A stretch of DNA of 32,500 nucleotides, taken from positions 1,715,001-1,747,500 of the forward strand of contig NZ_JQNI01000002.1 in the NCBI RefSeq assembly GCF_000745175.1, written 5' to 3'. A program made the translations under genes and the position numbers. The notes beneath the pieces were generated by a model. The model saw only the letters and a list, made by a program, of their open reading frames with translations. It was not told the DNA's origin and ran no database searches. The stretch is from Deinococcus sp. YIM 77859 (GTDB taxonomy: Bacteria; Deinococcota; Deinococci; Deinococcales; Deinococcaceae). This document shows positions 12,270 to 23,648 of this stretch, piece by piece; within the stretch, counting starts at the first letter, position 1; each line of letters opens with the position of its first letter.

Positions 12270-12298
12270 TTGCCTCCCTTCCACGCACCCCTTACCCT
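12270..12298 (+). promoter_or_regulatory. tatD promoter (-35 and -10), leaderless
   Basis: TTGCCT (12270-12275) and TACCCT (12293-12298) are separated by 17 bases, the best -35/-10 pair in the window. The ATG follows seven bases after the -10, so the transcript is predicted to be leaderless. Confidence 0.65.
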
Positions 12299-12305
12299 CT
12301 TTCCC

Positions 12306-13095
<790 letters not shown>

Positions 13096-13109
<14 letters not shown>

Positions 13110-13902
13110 GCCCAGACCACGGCACCAGCGAGCAACCCTGCTCACCCTAACGGAGGGCCGAGGGGTCGGCTATGTGCTTGACGGGGTGGCCTACGGGGTG
13201 GTGTGGCCGCCACCGCGCTGGCCCACGCTGGAGGAGGCGCGCCAGGTGGCCCTACGCCACGCAGCGCACCTGGAGCTGCTGGAGCTCACGGCGGGAGGCA
13301 GCGCCCAACGGGCACGCCAGGCAGCGCAGCTTGCCCTGGCCCTGTGCCGTCTGGCCGAGGGGCATGCCCTCACCGAAACGGAGCTTCAGACCGTGCGGCA
13401 GGAACACGGTGCTCCTACGGGCGAGGCCGTTCTCCACGCGGACGGGAGCGCCGACAAACAGGGCGGCCGCCTCAGCGTGGGCTACACCCTCAACGGCAGG
13501 CCTTACCAGACCTTTTTCCTGCACGAGCGGGGGCATGAACACCTTGCCGAACGCGAGGCGATCCGGCTTGCCCTCACACATGCGTGGCTGCTGGGCTACG
13601 CGCGGTTTCGCGTTCGCAGTGACCACCGCTTTCATGTTCGGCGCTACGCCGAGCACCTCGTGCACCGGGGACGGCGCAAGTCCACCTCGCTGGAACGGCT
13701 CGACGCTCTGGTCGAGGCGCTGGGAAGCGCCGTGCACTTTGAATACCTGGACACCCAAGCCACCGATGCCCCACATCGCCTGGCGGTGCATGCCCGCGCC
13801 CTGCACCGGCTGGCGCTGGGGGAGCCACTCACGCGCGCGCAGGAGGTCGCGCTGCGGCGGGTGCACTTCGCCCTGAAGGCGGGGGGAGCGGCGCCGTACT
13901 GA
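13096..13902 (+). CDS. RNase H-fold protein with a novel N-terminal domain
   Basis: A 268-residue protein. The part after residue 108 has the RNase HI fold: Asp116 in LHADGSAD, Glu152 in [12 protein letters not shown], Asp176 in VRSDHRF, and Asp224 in [12 protein letters not shown] at the position of the fourth catalytic Asp (NxxADxLA-like). All four acidic positions therefore appear present. Residues 1-105 form an Ala/Leu/Glu-rich helical domain that I do not recognise. It would cleave RNA in RNA-DNA hybrids or a related substrate. The ATG lies inside the end of tatD and has AGAAGG just upstream. A hairpin GAGCTG-GGGCA-CAGCTC overlaps its stop codon (13901-13917), without a T run. Confidence 0.7.
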
Positions 13903-14350
13903 GCTGGGGCACAGCTCCTTCAACCAGGGCAAGGCCCCCCCAAGAATGACGGCCCACTGAAGCAAAGCCTCATTCATTCCCGGGCAAAGCCTCCTAGCTT
14001 CAGGGTGGATAGCTCCTCACACCTGCTATCCGAGAGGCGATGAATCCCGGTTCCTGATACGGGCACCTGGAACGGGAGGAGCCAGTGGTGCGACCGGCTC
14101 GGAACACGTGCGTAGCCACGTGTCGAATTCTCCTTCTGACGGAAGCCCCCAGGGGAGGCGCCGATAGGGCTGCCCTCTTCCGTCCCCCACAGGCGGGAGG
14201 TGAGACGCTGAGCATCAGAGAGTTCAGGAAACTCCAGAACTCCGCGCTGACCGGCACAACAGAGCAGCACTCAGCCACACGACGTTCCCTCAGCCCTGAC
14301 GGCACCCGCCGCCAGAACGCGGTTTTGTTCCCTTTGCAAAGGAGAACCCC
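13903..14350 (+). promoter_or_regulatory. Long structured leader of the Ig-like lipoprotein gene
   Basis: No credible gene lies in these 448 bases. They contain several hairpins in the sense of the downstream gene. GGATAGC/GCTATCC (14007-14013 with 14025-14031) is enclosed by GCCTC/GAGGC (13989-13993 with 14034-14038). ACACGTG/CACGTGT is at 14104-14110 and 14117-14123. GAGTTC/GAACTC is at 14220-14225 and 14237-14242, with an inner GGA/TCC. A ten-base direct repeat GCAAAGCCTC is at 13962-13971 and 13984-13993. The promoter cannot be placed. The last hairpin covers the ribosome binding site and is listed separately. I could not match the whole to a known riboswitch class. Confidence 0.5.
14327..14347 (+). 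promoter_or_regulatory. Hairpin sequestering the ribosome binding site
   Basis: GTTC-CCTT (14327-14334) pairs with AAGG-(A)-GAAC (14339-14347) around a TGCA loop: eight base pairs with one bulged A. The Shine-Dalgarno AAGGAG (14339-14344) is within the stem, six bases before the ATG at 14351. CCTTTGCAAAGG (14331-14342) is a perfect 12-bp palindrome. A second GTTCCCT at 14284-14290 could compete for the same pairing. Confidence 0.55.
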
Positions 14351-16159
14351 ATGCCGTTGTTTCCCCTTTTGTCTGGTCTCTCTGGTCGCCTGGCTGCCAC
14401 AACCCTCCTGACAGCCGCCCTGCTGGTGGGGTGCAGCACAGGACCCAGTCAGCCTGCTCCAGGACCGGGTCAGCCCCCCGGTGCCGGAGACACCATCCAA
14501 CCTACCCTGACCCTCACTTCCCCTGCCGACAACAGCAGCGCCAGCGGCAGCCTCCTGCTTCAGGGTGAGGTCAGCGACCAGGGTGGCCTCGCCCGCCTCA
14601 CCTACCGCTTTAACAACGGCAACGAGCAGGCGCTGACCCTTCCAGCGGACGGCAAGATCAACACCGTGCTGTGCCTGTGCGGCCTCCAGCCGGGGACGTA
14701 CACGCTGACCGTCACGGCCTATGACACCGCCGGAAACTCGACCCAGGTGACCCGCACTGTCACCGTTTTGCCTTTGCCGGGGGGCGGCACCGCGGACACC
14801 ACGGCCCCGACCTTCACCCTGACGGCCCCCACCAACGGCGCGAGCGTTCCCTCGCCCGTGCGTGTGACCGGCACGGCCAGCGACAACCAGACCATTGCCC
14901 GCATCACCTACCAGCTCGACGGCGCGGCCGAAATCGACCTTCCCGTGACGCCCGGTCCGACCGTCAACCTCGACGTCACCCTGCCGAACATCACGGCGGG
15001 AACGCACACGCTGACCGTGCGTGCCTACGACGCCGCCGGCAACCGCTCCGAGGCCGCCAGCGCGAGCTTCACGGTGACAGGGACCAGCGGGGACACCGTA
15101 GCCCCCACCGTCACCATCACCGCGCCGACGAACGGGGCTACGGTGCCTCTCCCCGTCCGTATCCTTGCGGCAGCGTCGGATAACCAGGCCGTGGCCCGCT
15201 TCACGTACCAGCTCGACAACGGCCCGGCGGTCCACTTCCCGGTGGCCCCCGGACAGAACGCTTCCCTCGATGTCTCCCTCAGCGACGTGCCCGCCGGGCC
15301 GCACACCCTCACGGTAGTCGCCTACGACACGGCGGGGAACCGTTCCAACAGTGCCAGCGTCACCTTTACCGTGGCCACAGGCGGTGGAAGCGGCGACGTC
15401 ACCGCACCCACGGTCAACCTGACCTCGCCCGCGGCAGGAAGTACGGTCAATAACCCCGTTCAGCTCACCGGAACGGCCAGCGATAACCGGGCCGTCACGC
15501 GCCTCACCTACACCCTCGACGGTGGGGCAGAAACAAACCTCAACATCACACCAGGCACCAACGTCACCTTCAACACGGCCCTGCCGACCCTCTCCGCTGG
15601 AACACACACCCTCACCGTGACGGCCTACGACGCCGCTGGAAACCGCACGAGCAGCCCGAGCGTCACCTTTACCGTGGCCGCCACGCAACCCGCATCGCCA
15701 CAACCCCTCGTCGGCACGGGGTACAGCGTGAACTCGGGCACCCGCGGTCTGTGCCTGCTGTGCACCGTTGAAAACGACGCGAACGTCGTCAACACCAACC
15801 TGACGGACGAGGCCAGCCTCAAGGTGAGCGTAGGCGTGGCCGGACACGCCTACCTGCGTGTTATTGGCACCGAGCAGCGGTCGGCAGGACAAGTCGTGGG
15901 CTTTGCCGTACGTCGCCCCGGTGGCCTCCTTGACCTAGGCGTCCTGACAAACCTCACACTGGTGACCTACCTGAATGGTCAGCCGCAGGAAACCCGAAGC
16001 GGAGCCTCTGTGCTCGACCTCGCCCTCCTCACTCCCGGCAGTGACATCCAGACCGTGGCCTTCCGAACGAGTCAGCCCTTTGACAGTGTGGAGCTGCGCC
16101 TGGGTGGGGTGGTCGAAGCCCTCACGGAACTGCGGGTGCTGTACGCCTTTGTGAAGTAA
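14351..16159 (+). CDS. Surface lipoprotein with four Ig-like repeats and a CLLC C-terminal domain
   Basis: A 602-residue predicted lipoprotein: signal segment ending in lipobox LVGC (Cys28), a Pro/Gly-rich linker, and four Ig-like beta-sandwich repeats (about residues 52-140, 154-243, 253-342 and 353-442). Each repeat opens with a TxTxPxxG-type strand and closes with an AYDxAGN motif. A different domain follows at 450-602, opening with CLLC (468-471) and rich in strands. Such proteins are usually exposed adhesins or matrix proteins; binding partners are unknown. Repeat 1 is the most divergent and has its own LCLC. The ATG has AAGGAG upstream, buried in a hairpin, which suggests translational control. 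The gene ends at a strong terminator. Confidence 0.8.
   Translation: MPLFPLLSGLSGRLAATTLLTAALLVGCSTGPSQPAPGPGQPPGAGDTIQPTLTLTSPADNSSASGSLLLQGEVSDQGGLARLTYRFNNGNEQALTLPADGKINTVLCLCGLQPGTYTLTVTAYDTAGNSTQVTRTVTVLPLPGGGTADTTAPTFTLTAPTNGASVPSPVRVTGTASDNQTIARITYQLDGAAEIDLPVTPGPTVNLDVTLPNITAGTHTLTVRAYDAAGNRSEAASASFTVTGTSGDTVAPTVTITAPTNGATVPLPVRILAAASDNQAVARFTYQLDNGPAVHFPVAPGQNASLDVSLSDVPAGPHTLTVVAYDTAGNRSNSASVTFTVATGGGSGDVTAPTVNLTSPAAGSTVNNPVQLTGTASDNRAVTRLTYTLDGGAETNLNITPGTNVTFNTALPTLSAGTHTLTVTAYDAAGNRTSSPSVTFTVAATQPASPQPLVGTGYSVNSGTRGLCLLCTVENDANVVNTNLTDEASLKVSVGVAGHAYLRVIGTEQRSAGQVVGFAVRRPGGLLDLGVLTNLTLVTYLNGQPQETRSGASVLDLALLTPGSDIQTVAFRTSQPFDSVELRLGGVVEALTELRVLYAFVK
14504..15676 (+). repeat. Four tandem Ig-like repeats encoded in the lipoprotein gene
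   Basis: Four units of about 90 codons with a shared plan. Units 2-4 are clearly closer to each other than to unit 1, consistent with stepwise duplication. Linkers between units are short and Gly/Thr/Asp-rich (GTSGDTVAPT, GGGSGDVTAPT). Confidence 0.75.
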
Positions 16160-16170
16160 CCCCGAGCGGC

Positions 16171-16211
16171 GCCGCCCGGCCCTCACCGCAGGCTGGGCGG
16201 CATTTCGCGTT
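16171..16211. terminator. Terminator between the Ig lipoprotein and corA
   Basis: GCCGCCC (16171-16177) pairs with GGGCGGC (16195-16201), extended by an inner GCC/GGC after one mismatch. ATTTCGCGTTTT follows on the plus strand. It lies in the 56-bp convergent gap and may also serve corA. Confidence 0.75.
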
Positions 16212-16215
16212 TTGT

Positions 16216-17130
<915 letters not shown>

Positions 17131-17165
17131 GGGGATGATGGTACTGGACCCCTATCCTGTCCTCC
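17131..17165. promoter_or_regulatory. Compact divergent corA/crcB promoter region
   Basis: Only 35 bases separate the two ATGs. The minus-strand -10 is TACCAT (17138-17143) and the plus-strand -10 is TATCCT (17153-17158), each seven bases before its start codon. Each -35 region would fall at the start of the opposite gene, so simultaneous polymerase binding looks impossible. Confidence 0.6.
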
Positions 17166-17551
17166 ATGACAGCCTGGCTGTGGGTCATGGCAGGAGGGGC
17201 GGTGGGCGCAGCGGCTCGCTACGGGCTCACGCTGGCCCTCGTGCCGCTTGCTGCGCGCCTGCCGTTCCCCTTCTCCTTGTTTCCGTTGCCCGTACTCCTG
17301 ATCAACGTGCTGGGTTCTTTTCTGCTGGGGTTGACCCTGAGCCTGGTCGGTCGGGGGCTGTGGCCGGAGAGCGTGCGGCTGGCCTTTGGAACGGGCGTGC
17401 TGGGAGCGTTTACCACCTTCAGCACCTTCAGTGCGGACGTGGACGGACTGCTGACCCGCAGCGCAGGCGGGCTGGCAGCGCTGTACGTGGGACTGAGCGT
17501 GGGACTGGGCGTGCTGGCGGCGGTCGCCGGGCGAACCCTGGGGGCCAGGCT

Positions 17552-17555
<4 letters not shown>
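17166..17555 (+). CDS. crcB: Fluoride channel CrcB/Fluc
   Basis: A 129-residue, four-helix membrane protein of the CrcB/Fluc family, which exports fluoride as a dual-topology dimer. The diagnostic motifs are present: [12 protein letters not shown] at the start, the pore Asn in [12 protein letters not shown], and TTFSTFSAD in the third helix with the Phe-box and the central Na+ site region. The start is supported by TATCCT seven bases upstream. No fluoride riboswitch can be present, because the transcript is predicted to begin at the start codon. The stop codon overlaps the start of xseA (ATGA), so the channel and the exonuclease subunit share an mRNA. Confidence 0.93.
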
Positions 17556-18751
<1,196 letters not shown>

Positions 18752-18766
18752 TGCGGACTTCTGGCC

Positions 18767-20161
18767 TCAGTGTGCCCGCGCCACCGCCTGCACCACTCGG
18801 TCCTGCACCGCGCGTAGGGTGAGGACCGAGGTCTCCTGCGGCCCGTTCATCAGGATGGCAAAGGCGAGGGTATGGCCGCTTTTCCCGGTCACGTACCCGG
18901 CCAGGGCCGAGACGCCGGGAAGGGTGCCGGTCTTTGCGCGCACGTCCAGGCCCGCGCCCCGCAGGCGCAGGGCGAGCGTGCCGCCACGGCCACCGTGATT
19001 GGGAACGTTCTCGCCCGTCCCGGCCTGGGGCAGCGCCTCCACAAAGGCGTTGCGGCGCCCCAGGTAGATTCCTGCGGGGGACACGGCACGCCCCTCCCCC
19101 CGCGAATAGGGCAAGTCGTGCAGGGCTTTCAGGAGGCCCACCAGGGCGCGAGCGGTCTGCCGGTTCTGTCGGCTCAGGCCGCTGCCGTCCGCGAGGTGCA
19201 CCCCCGTTAGGTCCACGTTCAGGCGGCGCAGCACCGCTCGTTCGCGGGCCAGCGCCCCGGCGAGGGTGCCGTTTCCGCTGGGGCGCAGGGCGAGGGTGGC
19301 CAGCAGCTCCTCGGCGCGGAGATTATCGCTGGGACGCAGGGTGGCGGCGAGCACCCCGAAGGGCGACGCGCTGCGCACCGACGCTACCCCCTGCTCCGGA
19401 CGAAAGCGAACGGGGACAAAGGGGTCGGGAGGCAGGGGACGGCCCCGCTGGTCGGTGCGGGGGGGCGGCGCGGAGGGCCGGAAGGGGGGCGCGGTGCCCA
19501 CCCGACTGGAGGACACGCGCACGCCCGCCCGCCGCAGTTCGGCGATCAGGGCCGCCCCCACTCGCGCCCGGGCCTCGGCGGCGGTCACGGGGGGACGGCC
19601 CTGCCACTCGGCGAGACGCACTGTGGTCATGGGCACACCCAGCACCGTGTTCTGCCAGGTGCGGGCGTCCAACCCGGTCTCGTCCACCCGGACCGCACCC
19701 ACCTCGCGCAGGCCCCGCGCAAATGCCTGTTGGGCCAGCGCGCGCAGGCTGTTGGCCCCGCTCGCCACGCTGAGGGTGGGGTCCGCGCTGCCCCGCAGGG
19801 TCAGGTGCGAGACGCGGGCCCGGCCCACCTCGGTCGCCGGCACGCTGAGTTCGGTGCTCCACCAGCCCTCCGCGCCCCCCCGGTCCACAAGGACCGAAGC
19901 CGCCGTCACCAGCTTGGTGGTGCTTGCCGGAATCAGCGGCAGGTCTGCTCCCCGCGCCTCCAGCAGCGCTCCCGTCGTGAGATCACGCACCAGCAGCCCA
20001 ACCTTGACCCCAGCCGGCAACCCCGCCAGAGCCGCGCGCACCCCGGCACTCAGGCCAGGGTCGTGCTGGAGGGTGACGACCGGGCTTCCTGCCGGAGCCT
20101 GCGCCTGCGGTCCTGGCCACAGCCACAGGCAGGCGAGCGCAAGGGGGAGAAAGCGGCGCAC
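18767..20161 (-). CDS. dacB: D-alanyl-D-alanine carboxypeptidase/endopeptidase, PBP4 type (peptidase S13)
   Basis: A 464-residue exported penicillin-binding protein. A signal peptide covers about residues 1-23. The three active-site motifs are present in order: SxxK as Ser80-Thr-Thr-Lys83 in [13 protein letters not shown], SxN in [13 protein letters not shown], and KTG in [14 protein letters not shown]. The large insert between the first two motifs is the S13 family hallmark. It trims the terminal D-Ala and can cut peptide cross-links in the periplasm, aiding wall remodelling. GTG is taken as the start because the minus-strand TATCCT box ends seven bases upstream and the signal peptide begins there. 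It converges on xseA with 15 bases between stops. Confidence 0.92.
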   Translation of the reverse strand: MRRFLPLALACLWLWPGPQAQAPAGSPVVTLQHDPGLSAGVRAALAGLPAGVKVGLLVRDLTTGALLEARGADLPLIPASTTKLVTAASVLVDRGGAEGWWSTELSVPATEVGRARVSHLTLRGSADPTLSVASGANSLRALAQQAFARGLREVGAVRVDETGLDARTWQNTVLGVPMTTVRLAEWQGRPPVTAAEARARVGAALIAELRRAGVRVSSSRVGTAPPFRPSAPPPRTDQRGRPLPPDPFVPVRFRPEQGVASVRSASPFGVLAATLRPSDNLRAEELLATLALRPSGNGTLAGALARERAVLRRLNVDLTGVHLADGSGLSRQNRQTARALVGLLKALHDLPYSRGEGRAVSPAGIYLGRRNAFVEALPQAGTGENVPNHGGRGGTLALRLRGAGLDVRAKTGTLPGVSALAGYVTGKSGHTLAFAILMNGPQETSVLTLRAVQDRVVQAVARAH

Positions 20162-20168
20162 AGGGGGC

Positions 20169-20174
20169 AGGATA
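20169..20174 (-). promoter_or_regulatory. -10 box of dacB (leaderless GTG start)
   Basis: On the minus strand TATCCT ends seven bases before the GTG at 20161, the same box and spacing as crcB. Confidence 0.55.
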
Positions 20175-20200
20175 CGGCAGAGGGGGGCGCCGGTCTGGCC

Positions 20201-21037
20201 TCAGGCTTCCCCAGCCTGCTGCATCCGCAGGTACATCCCGTACTGCGGCGCGCCCCCCAGCATGTTCTGACCGCCGTCCACCGGCAGGATCACACCCGTG
20301 ACGTAGCTCGCCGCGTCGGATACCAGGAAGAGGGCCGCATTGGCGATGTCCTGCGGCACGCCGAAGCGGCCGAGCGGCACCGTCTCCGTGAATTGCCGCC
20401 GGGTCTCCTCGTCGGGGGCGAGGCGCGCCATCCCCTCGGTGCCGTCGATCGGACCGGGAAGAATCGCGTTGACCCGCACGCCGCGCAGCCCCCACTCGGC
20501 AGCCAGCGTTTGCGTCAGGGCGTCCACCCCCGCCTTGGCCGCCACCACGTGCGCCTGTAGGGGCACCGGCACCCCGTAGGCGCTGATGGAGAGAATGGTT
20601 GCGCCGGGCACCCGCAGATGCGGCGCACTCGCCTTGATGGTGTTGTAGGTGCCCAGCAGATCGATATCCACCACGGTCTTGAACCCATTGGGGCTGATGC
20701 CGTCGACCGGAGCCGGAAAGTTCCCCGCAGCTCCACAGATCACGATGTCCAGGGGACCAAACGCCTCTACCCCCGCCTGGGCCGCCGCCTGCAGGGCCGC
20801 AAAGTCCCGCACGTCGGCCGAGACGCCCAGCGCCCTTCCCCCCGCCGCCTCAATCCCACGCGCGGCGTTCTGCGCCTTTTCTAGGTTGCGGCCCAGGATG
20901 GTGACGGCACAGCCGTGGGCCGCAAAGCTCTGCGCGATGCCGAGGTTGATGCCGCTGCCACCCCCGGTGATGAGGGCGTGCTTGCCCGCGAGCAGGTCAG
21001 GGCGGAAGGTGGTCGAAGGGTCAGCGGGTTGAGTCAT
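20201..21037 (-). CDS. Short-chain dehydrogenase, 2,4-dienoyl-CoA reductase (DECR2) type
   Basis: A 278-residue Rossmann-fold oxidoreductase. The cofactor loop is TGGGSGI at residues 24-30. CGAAGNF (101-107) resembles the NNAAGNF of dienoyl-CoA reductases. AAKAG holds the catalytic Lys168, while the Tyr of the usual YxxxK motif is Val164, as expected for the DECR/TER subgroup, which does not keep that Tyr. The stretch [13 protein letters not shown] closely resembles peroxisomal DECR2, and [15 protein letters not shown] ends the fold. The likely role is NADPH-dependent reduction of 2,4-dienoyl-CoA in oxidation of unsaturated fatty acids. The ATG at 21037 is preferred over one five codons upstream because GAGGAGA lies at the right distance before it. 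Confidence 0.85.
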   Translation of the reverse strand: MTQPADPSTTFRPDLLAGKHALITGGGSGINLGIAQSFAAHGCAVTILGRNLEKAQNAARGIEAAGGRALGVSADVRDFAALQAAAQAGVEAFGPLDIVICGAAGNFPAPVDGISPNGFKTVVDIDLLGTYNTIKASAPHLRVPGATILSISAYGVPVPLQAHVVAAKAGVDALTQTLAAEWGLRGVRVNAILPGPIDGTEGMARLAPDEETRRQFTETVPLGRFGVPQDIANAALFLVSDAASYVTGVILPVDGGQNMLGGAPQYGMYLRMQQAGEA

Positions 21038-21098
21038 CAGCAGTCTCCTCAAGGAAGGGAAAAACGGGCGAGCGGTTCATGCAAGCCCCCCCTATGGG

Positions 21099-21165
21099 GG
21101 CCCGGCTCTGCCTATACTGCCTCTTTCGCGGGGCAAAGCGCCCGCCTGGCCCGAGCCGGGCAGGC
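21099..21165. repeat. Copy B of a short dispersed intergenic repeat, with hairpin
   Basis: CCGGCTCTGCC...GGGGCAAAGCGCC resembles the segment at 24590-24640 (about three quarters identical by eye over some 45 bases). It is followed by a bulged hairpin GCCTG-G-CCCG-AGC-CGGG-CAGGC (21144-21165). It lies between the divergent reductase and permease genes and contains TATACT (21113-21118), a possible -10 for the permease. Confidence 0.4.
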
Positions 21166-21204
21166 AACCGCCCACATGTTGCGCGAAAGACGAGAAGGGA
21201 GAGC

Positions 21205-22830
21205 ATGACCAAGAGTGTGGGAACGCCGCGGCGCAGCATCACGCCGCTGGCCCTGATGTTCACCTGCCTGGGTTCCATCATCGGCTCGGGCTGGCTGTTT
21301 GGAGCCTACAATACCGCCAAGATTGCGGGGCCTGCCGCCATCCTGGCCTGGGTGATCGGCCTGGTGATGATGCTGGCAATCGCCCTCACCTACACCGAAC
21401 TGGGCGCCATGTACCCCGAGTCCGGCGGCATGGGCCGCTACACCGGCTACTCGCACGGGCCGTTCGCGGGCCTGCTGGCCAGCTGGGCCAACTGGCTGAG
21501 CATGCTGGTGATCCCGCCCATCGAGGCGGTGGCAAGCGTGCAGTACATGGCGACCTGGTCCTTTTCCTGGGCCCAGCGACTGGTTGAGGGCGGCACGCTG
21601 ACTCCCTGGGGTCTGACCGTGGCCACGCTGCTCCTGCTGCTGTACCTGCTGCTGAACTACTGGACCGTGGCCCTTTTTGCCAAGAGCAACACGGCCATCA
21701 CCCTGTTTAAGCTGGTGGTACCGCTCCTCACCGCTGTCTGCCTGCTGGGCTTGGACTTCCACCCCGAAAACTTCACGGCGGCAGGCGGCTTTGCGCCCTA
21801 CGGCTGGGCGGCGATTCTGACGGGCGTGGCCACGAGCGGCATCGTCTTTAGCTTCAACGGCTTTCAGTCACCCATCAACCTGGCGGGCGAAGCGCAGCGC
21901 CCCGGCCGCAGCGTGCCGCTGGCGGTGGTCGGCGGCCTCCTGCTGTCGGGCGCGATCTATCTCCTGCTGCAGATCGGCTTTATCGGGGCGGTGGACCCGC
22001 AAAGCCTCCAGGCAGGCGGCTGGTCGGGCCTGCGGTTCGAGTCACCCTTCGCCGAACTGGCGGTGGCACTCGGCCTGAACTGGCTGGCCCTGACACTGTA
22101 TGCCGACGCCGTCATCAGCCCCTCGGGAACGGGCATCACCTACGTGGCCACCTCTGCCCGTGCCCTGGAGGCGCTGGCGCGCAGCGGGTACCTGCCGGAC
22201 TGGCTGGGTCGCCTGCACCCGGCGCTAGGTGTGCCGCGCAACGCCATGCTGTGCAACCTGGCCATCAGCCTTTTGGCGCTCTTCCTCTTTCCCAACTGGG
22301 AGGCGCTGGCGGCAGTGGTCAGCGTGACCTGCGTGATCGGTTTTCTCACGGGCCCGGTGAGCGTGGTGAGCCTGCGCCGCACCGCACCGCACGCCCGGCG
22401 GCCTCTCACCCTCCCGGCCCTGGGGCTCCTGGCCCCGGTGGCGTTCGTATTCGCTAGCCTCCTGGTGTACTGGAGCCGCTGGCCGCTGAACGGGCAGATC
22501 ATGCTGCTGGTGCTGCTGGGCCTTCCCATCTACCTGACCGTGCAGGCACGCCGGGGCTGGCAAGACACCGCGTCACACCTGCGCAGCGGCGCCTGGCTGC
22601 CGGTGTACCTGCTTGCCCTGACCCTGCTCTCGTTGCTGGGCAGCCGTGAATTCGGCGGGCTGGGCCTGTTGCCGTACGGCGCCGACATGGCCGCTGTCGT
22701 GGGGCTGGCCCTCGCCTTTTATGCCTGGGGGATTCGCAGCGGTGACCCGGAGGCAGCTCGCCACGGCCTCACCGCAACGAGCACGGATCCGGCCGCCGTC
22801 CCAGAAGCTCTGCCGGGAACGTCCCGGTAG
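21205..22830 (+). CDS. APC family amino-acid permease, aspartate:proton symporter-like
   Basis: A 541-residue membrane transporter with about 12-14 hydrophobic helices. The first helix carries [11 protein letters not shown], the unwound substrate-binding GSG motif of the APC superfamily. [22 protein letters not shown] and [13 protein letters not shown] resemble the aspartate:proton symporter (YveA/AspT) group that I recall; substrate choice is still an inference. The ATG at 21205 has GGGAGAG upstream; earlier in-frame codons would place leader hairpins inside the protein. A TATACT box at 21113 implies a leader of about 80 bases with a GC-rich hairpin. It converges on the crotonase gene with 19 bases between them. 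Confidence 0.85.
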   Translation: MTKSVGTPRRSITPLALMFTCLGSIIGSGWLFGAYNTAKIAGPAAILAWVIGLVMMLAIALTYTELGAMYPESGGMGRYTGYSHGPFAGLLASWANWLSMLVIPPIEAVASVQYMATWSFSWAQRLVEGGTLTPWGLTVATLLLLLYLLLNYWTVALFAKSNTAITLFKLVVPLLTAVCLLGLDFHPENFTAAGGFAPYGWAAILTGVATSGIVFSFNGFQSPINLAGEAQRPGRSVPLAVVGGLLLSGAIYLLLQIGFIGAVDPQSLQAGGWSGLRFESPFAELAVALGLNWLALTLYADAVISPSGTGITYVATSARALEALARSGYLPDWLGRLHPALGVPRNAMLCNLAISLLALFLFPNWEALAAVVSVTCVIGFLTGPVSVVSLRRTAPHARRPLTLPALGLLAPVAFVFASLLVYWSRWPLNGQIMLLVLLGLPIYLTVQARRGWQDTASHLRSGAWLPVYLLALTLLSLLGSREFGGLGLLPYGADMAAVVGLALAFYAWGIRSGDPEAARHGLTATSTDPAAVPEALPGTSR

Positions 22831-22849
22831 CCGCAGGAAAGGCCCGCCC

Positions 22850-23593
22850 TCAGCCCCGACGCAGCGCCCCGGCCAAGAAGGACAGGTCGAGGTGCTGCGC
22901 ATTCCAATCCACAGCCTGACGCAGCCCCTCCTCGTGTGGGTGGCCAGCCTGGAGGATCCGCTTGGTGCCCTCCAGGGCGCGGGGCGGCAGGGTGGCCAGC
23001 TGGGCGGCCAGAGCGTCCGCACGGGCGTACAGCGCCTCCGCGTTCGGGCTGACCTCGGTCACCAGGCCCCAGCGTTCGGCGGTGAGGGCGTCGATGGGCT
23101 CGCCGGTCAGGGCGAGGTGCGCCGCGCGGCCCCGGCCAATCAGCCCCGGCAGGCGCTGGAGCCCCCCCAGGTCCGCCGTGATTCCAAGCTTCACTTCGGG
23201 AAGGCTGAAGCGCGCCGCAGCGCTGCAAAGCCGCAGGTCACAGGCCGCGGCCAGCTCCAGCCCCGCGCCGATACACCAACCGTCGATGGCGGCGATCACG
23301 GGGATGGGCAGCGCGGCGAGGCCCTCGATGGCGGCGTGCATCTCCGCCACCACCGCCCGAAACTTCGCCGGGTCGCCCAGAGCGGGGCCGATCACCGGAA
23401 CGGTCGCCCCCAGGTCCAGCCCCACGCTAAAGGCCCGCTCGCCCCGCACGATCAGGACGCGGACTCCTTCTCCTTCGGCAAGGGCCAGCGGCACCTCACG
23501 CCACGTCGCCGGACCAAAGGCCCCCTTGGGATGGGTAAAGGTCAGGGTCGCCACCTCGCCGGAGCGGGTGAGGCGCAGGCTCTCATAGCTCAT
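22850..23593 (-). CDS. Enoyl-CoA hydratase/isomerase, dienoyl-CoA isomerase (ECH1)-like
   Basis: A 247-residue crotonase-fold enzyme. The oxyanion-hole segments are AFSVGLDLG (residues 54-62) and the [11 protein letters not shown] region (105-115). Glu133 in LPEVKLG and Asp141 in [11 protein letters not shown] are eight residues apart, as are Glu196 and Asp204 in rat ECH1, the delta3,5-delta2,4-dienoyl-CoA isomerase; the ADxGxLQRLP motif is typical of that subgroup. Glu113 in LELA is also kept, so plain hydratase activity is possible. TACACT ends six bases before the ATG on the minus strand. Pyridoxal kinase lies upstream after 55 bases, with no functional link. Confidence 0.85.
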   Translation of the reverse strand: MSYESLRLTRSGEVATLTFTHPKGAFGPATWREVPLALAEGEGVRVLIVRGERAFSVGLDLGATVPVIGPALGDPAKFRAVVAEMHAAIEGLAALPIPVIAAIDGWCIGAGLELAAACDLRLCSAAARFSLPEVKLGITADLGGLQRLPGLIGRGRAAHLALTGEPIDALTAERWGLVTEVSPNAEALYARADALAAQLATLPPRALEGTKRILQAGHPHEEGLRQAVDWNAQHLDLSFLAGALRRG

Positions 23594-23599
23594 GGGGGG

Positions 23600-23605
23600 A
23601 GTGTA
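23600..23605 (-). promoter_or_regulatory. -10 box of the crotonase gene (leaderless)
   Basis: On the minus strand TACACT ends six bases before the ATG at 23593, so this gene has its own promoter rather than depending on pdxY. Confidence 0.5.
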
Positions 23606-23648
23606 CCGGGTTCAACGGGCGCGGTGAGCCGACGAACCCCCCGCCGCC

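Noticed and set aside
13962..14040. Cyclic-di-GMP-I (GEMM) riboswitch in the lipoprotein leader
   Set aside because: GCAAAGCC is present twice and GGGCAA once, and an adhesin-like target would fit. However, the closing TTGCC/TTACC strand, the GNRA loop in the second stem and its receptor are not found, so the motif similarity looks superficial. A covariance search would decide.
14050..14100. TPP riboswitch 3' half (CCTGATACGGG-like stretch)
   Set aside because: The CTGAGA core and the matching 5' half are absent, and the downstream gene is not a thiamine gene.
14000..15892. A 630-codon open frame on the minus strand opposite the lipoprotein gene
   Set aside because: It mirrors the repeat-rich plus-strand gene, has a Gly/Arg/Val-rich composition with no domain, and no start signal. 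It is an artefact of high GC third positions.
17131..17165. Fluoride riboswitch upstream of crcB
   Set aside because: Only 35 bases separate crcB from corA and the -10 box lies seven bases before the ATG, so there is no room for the element.
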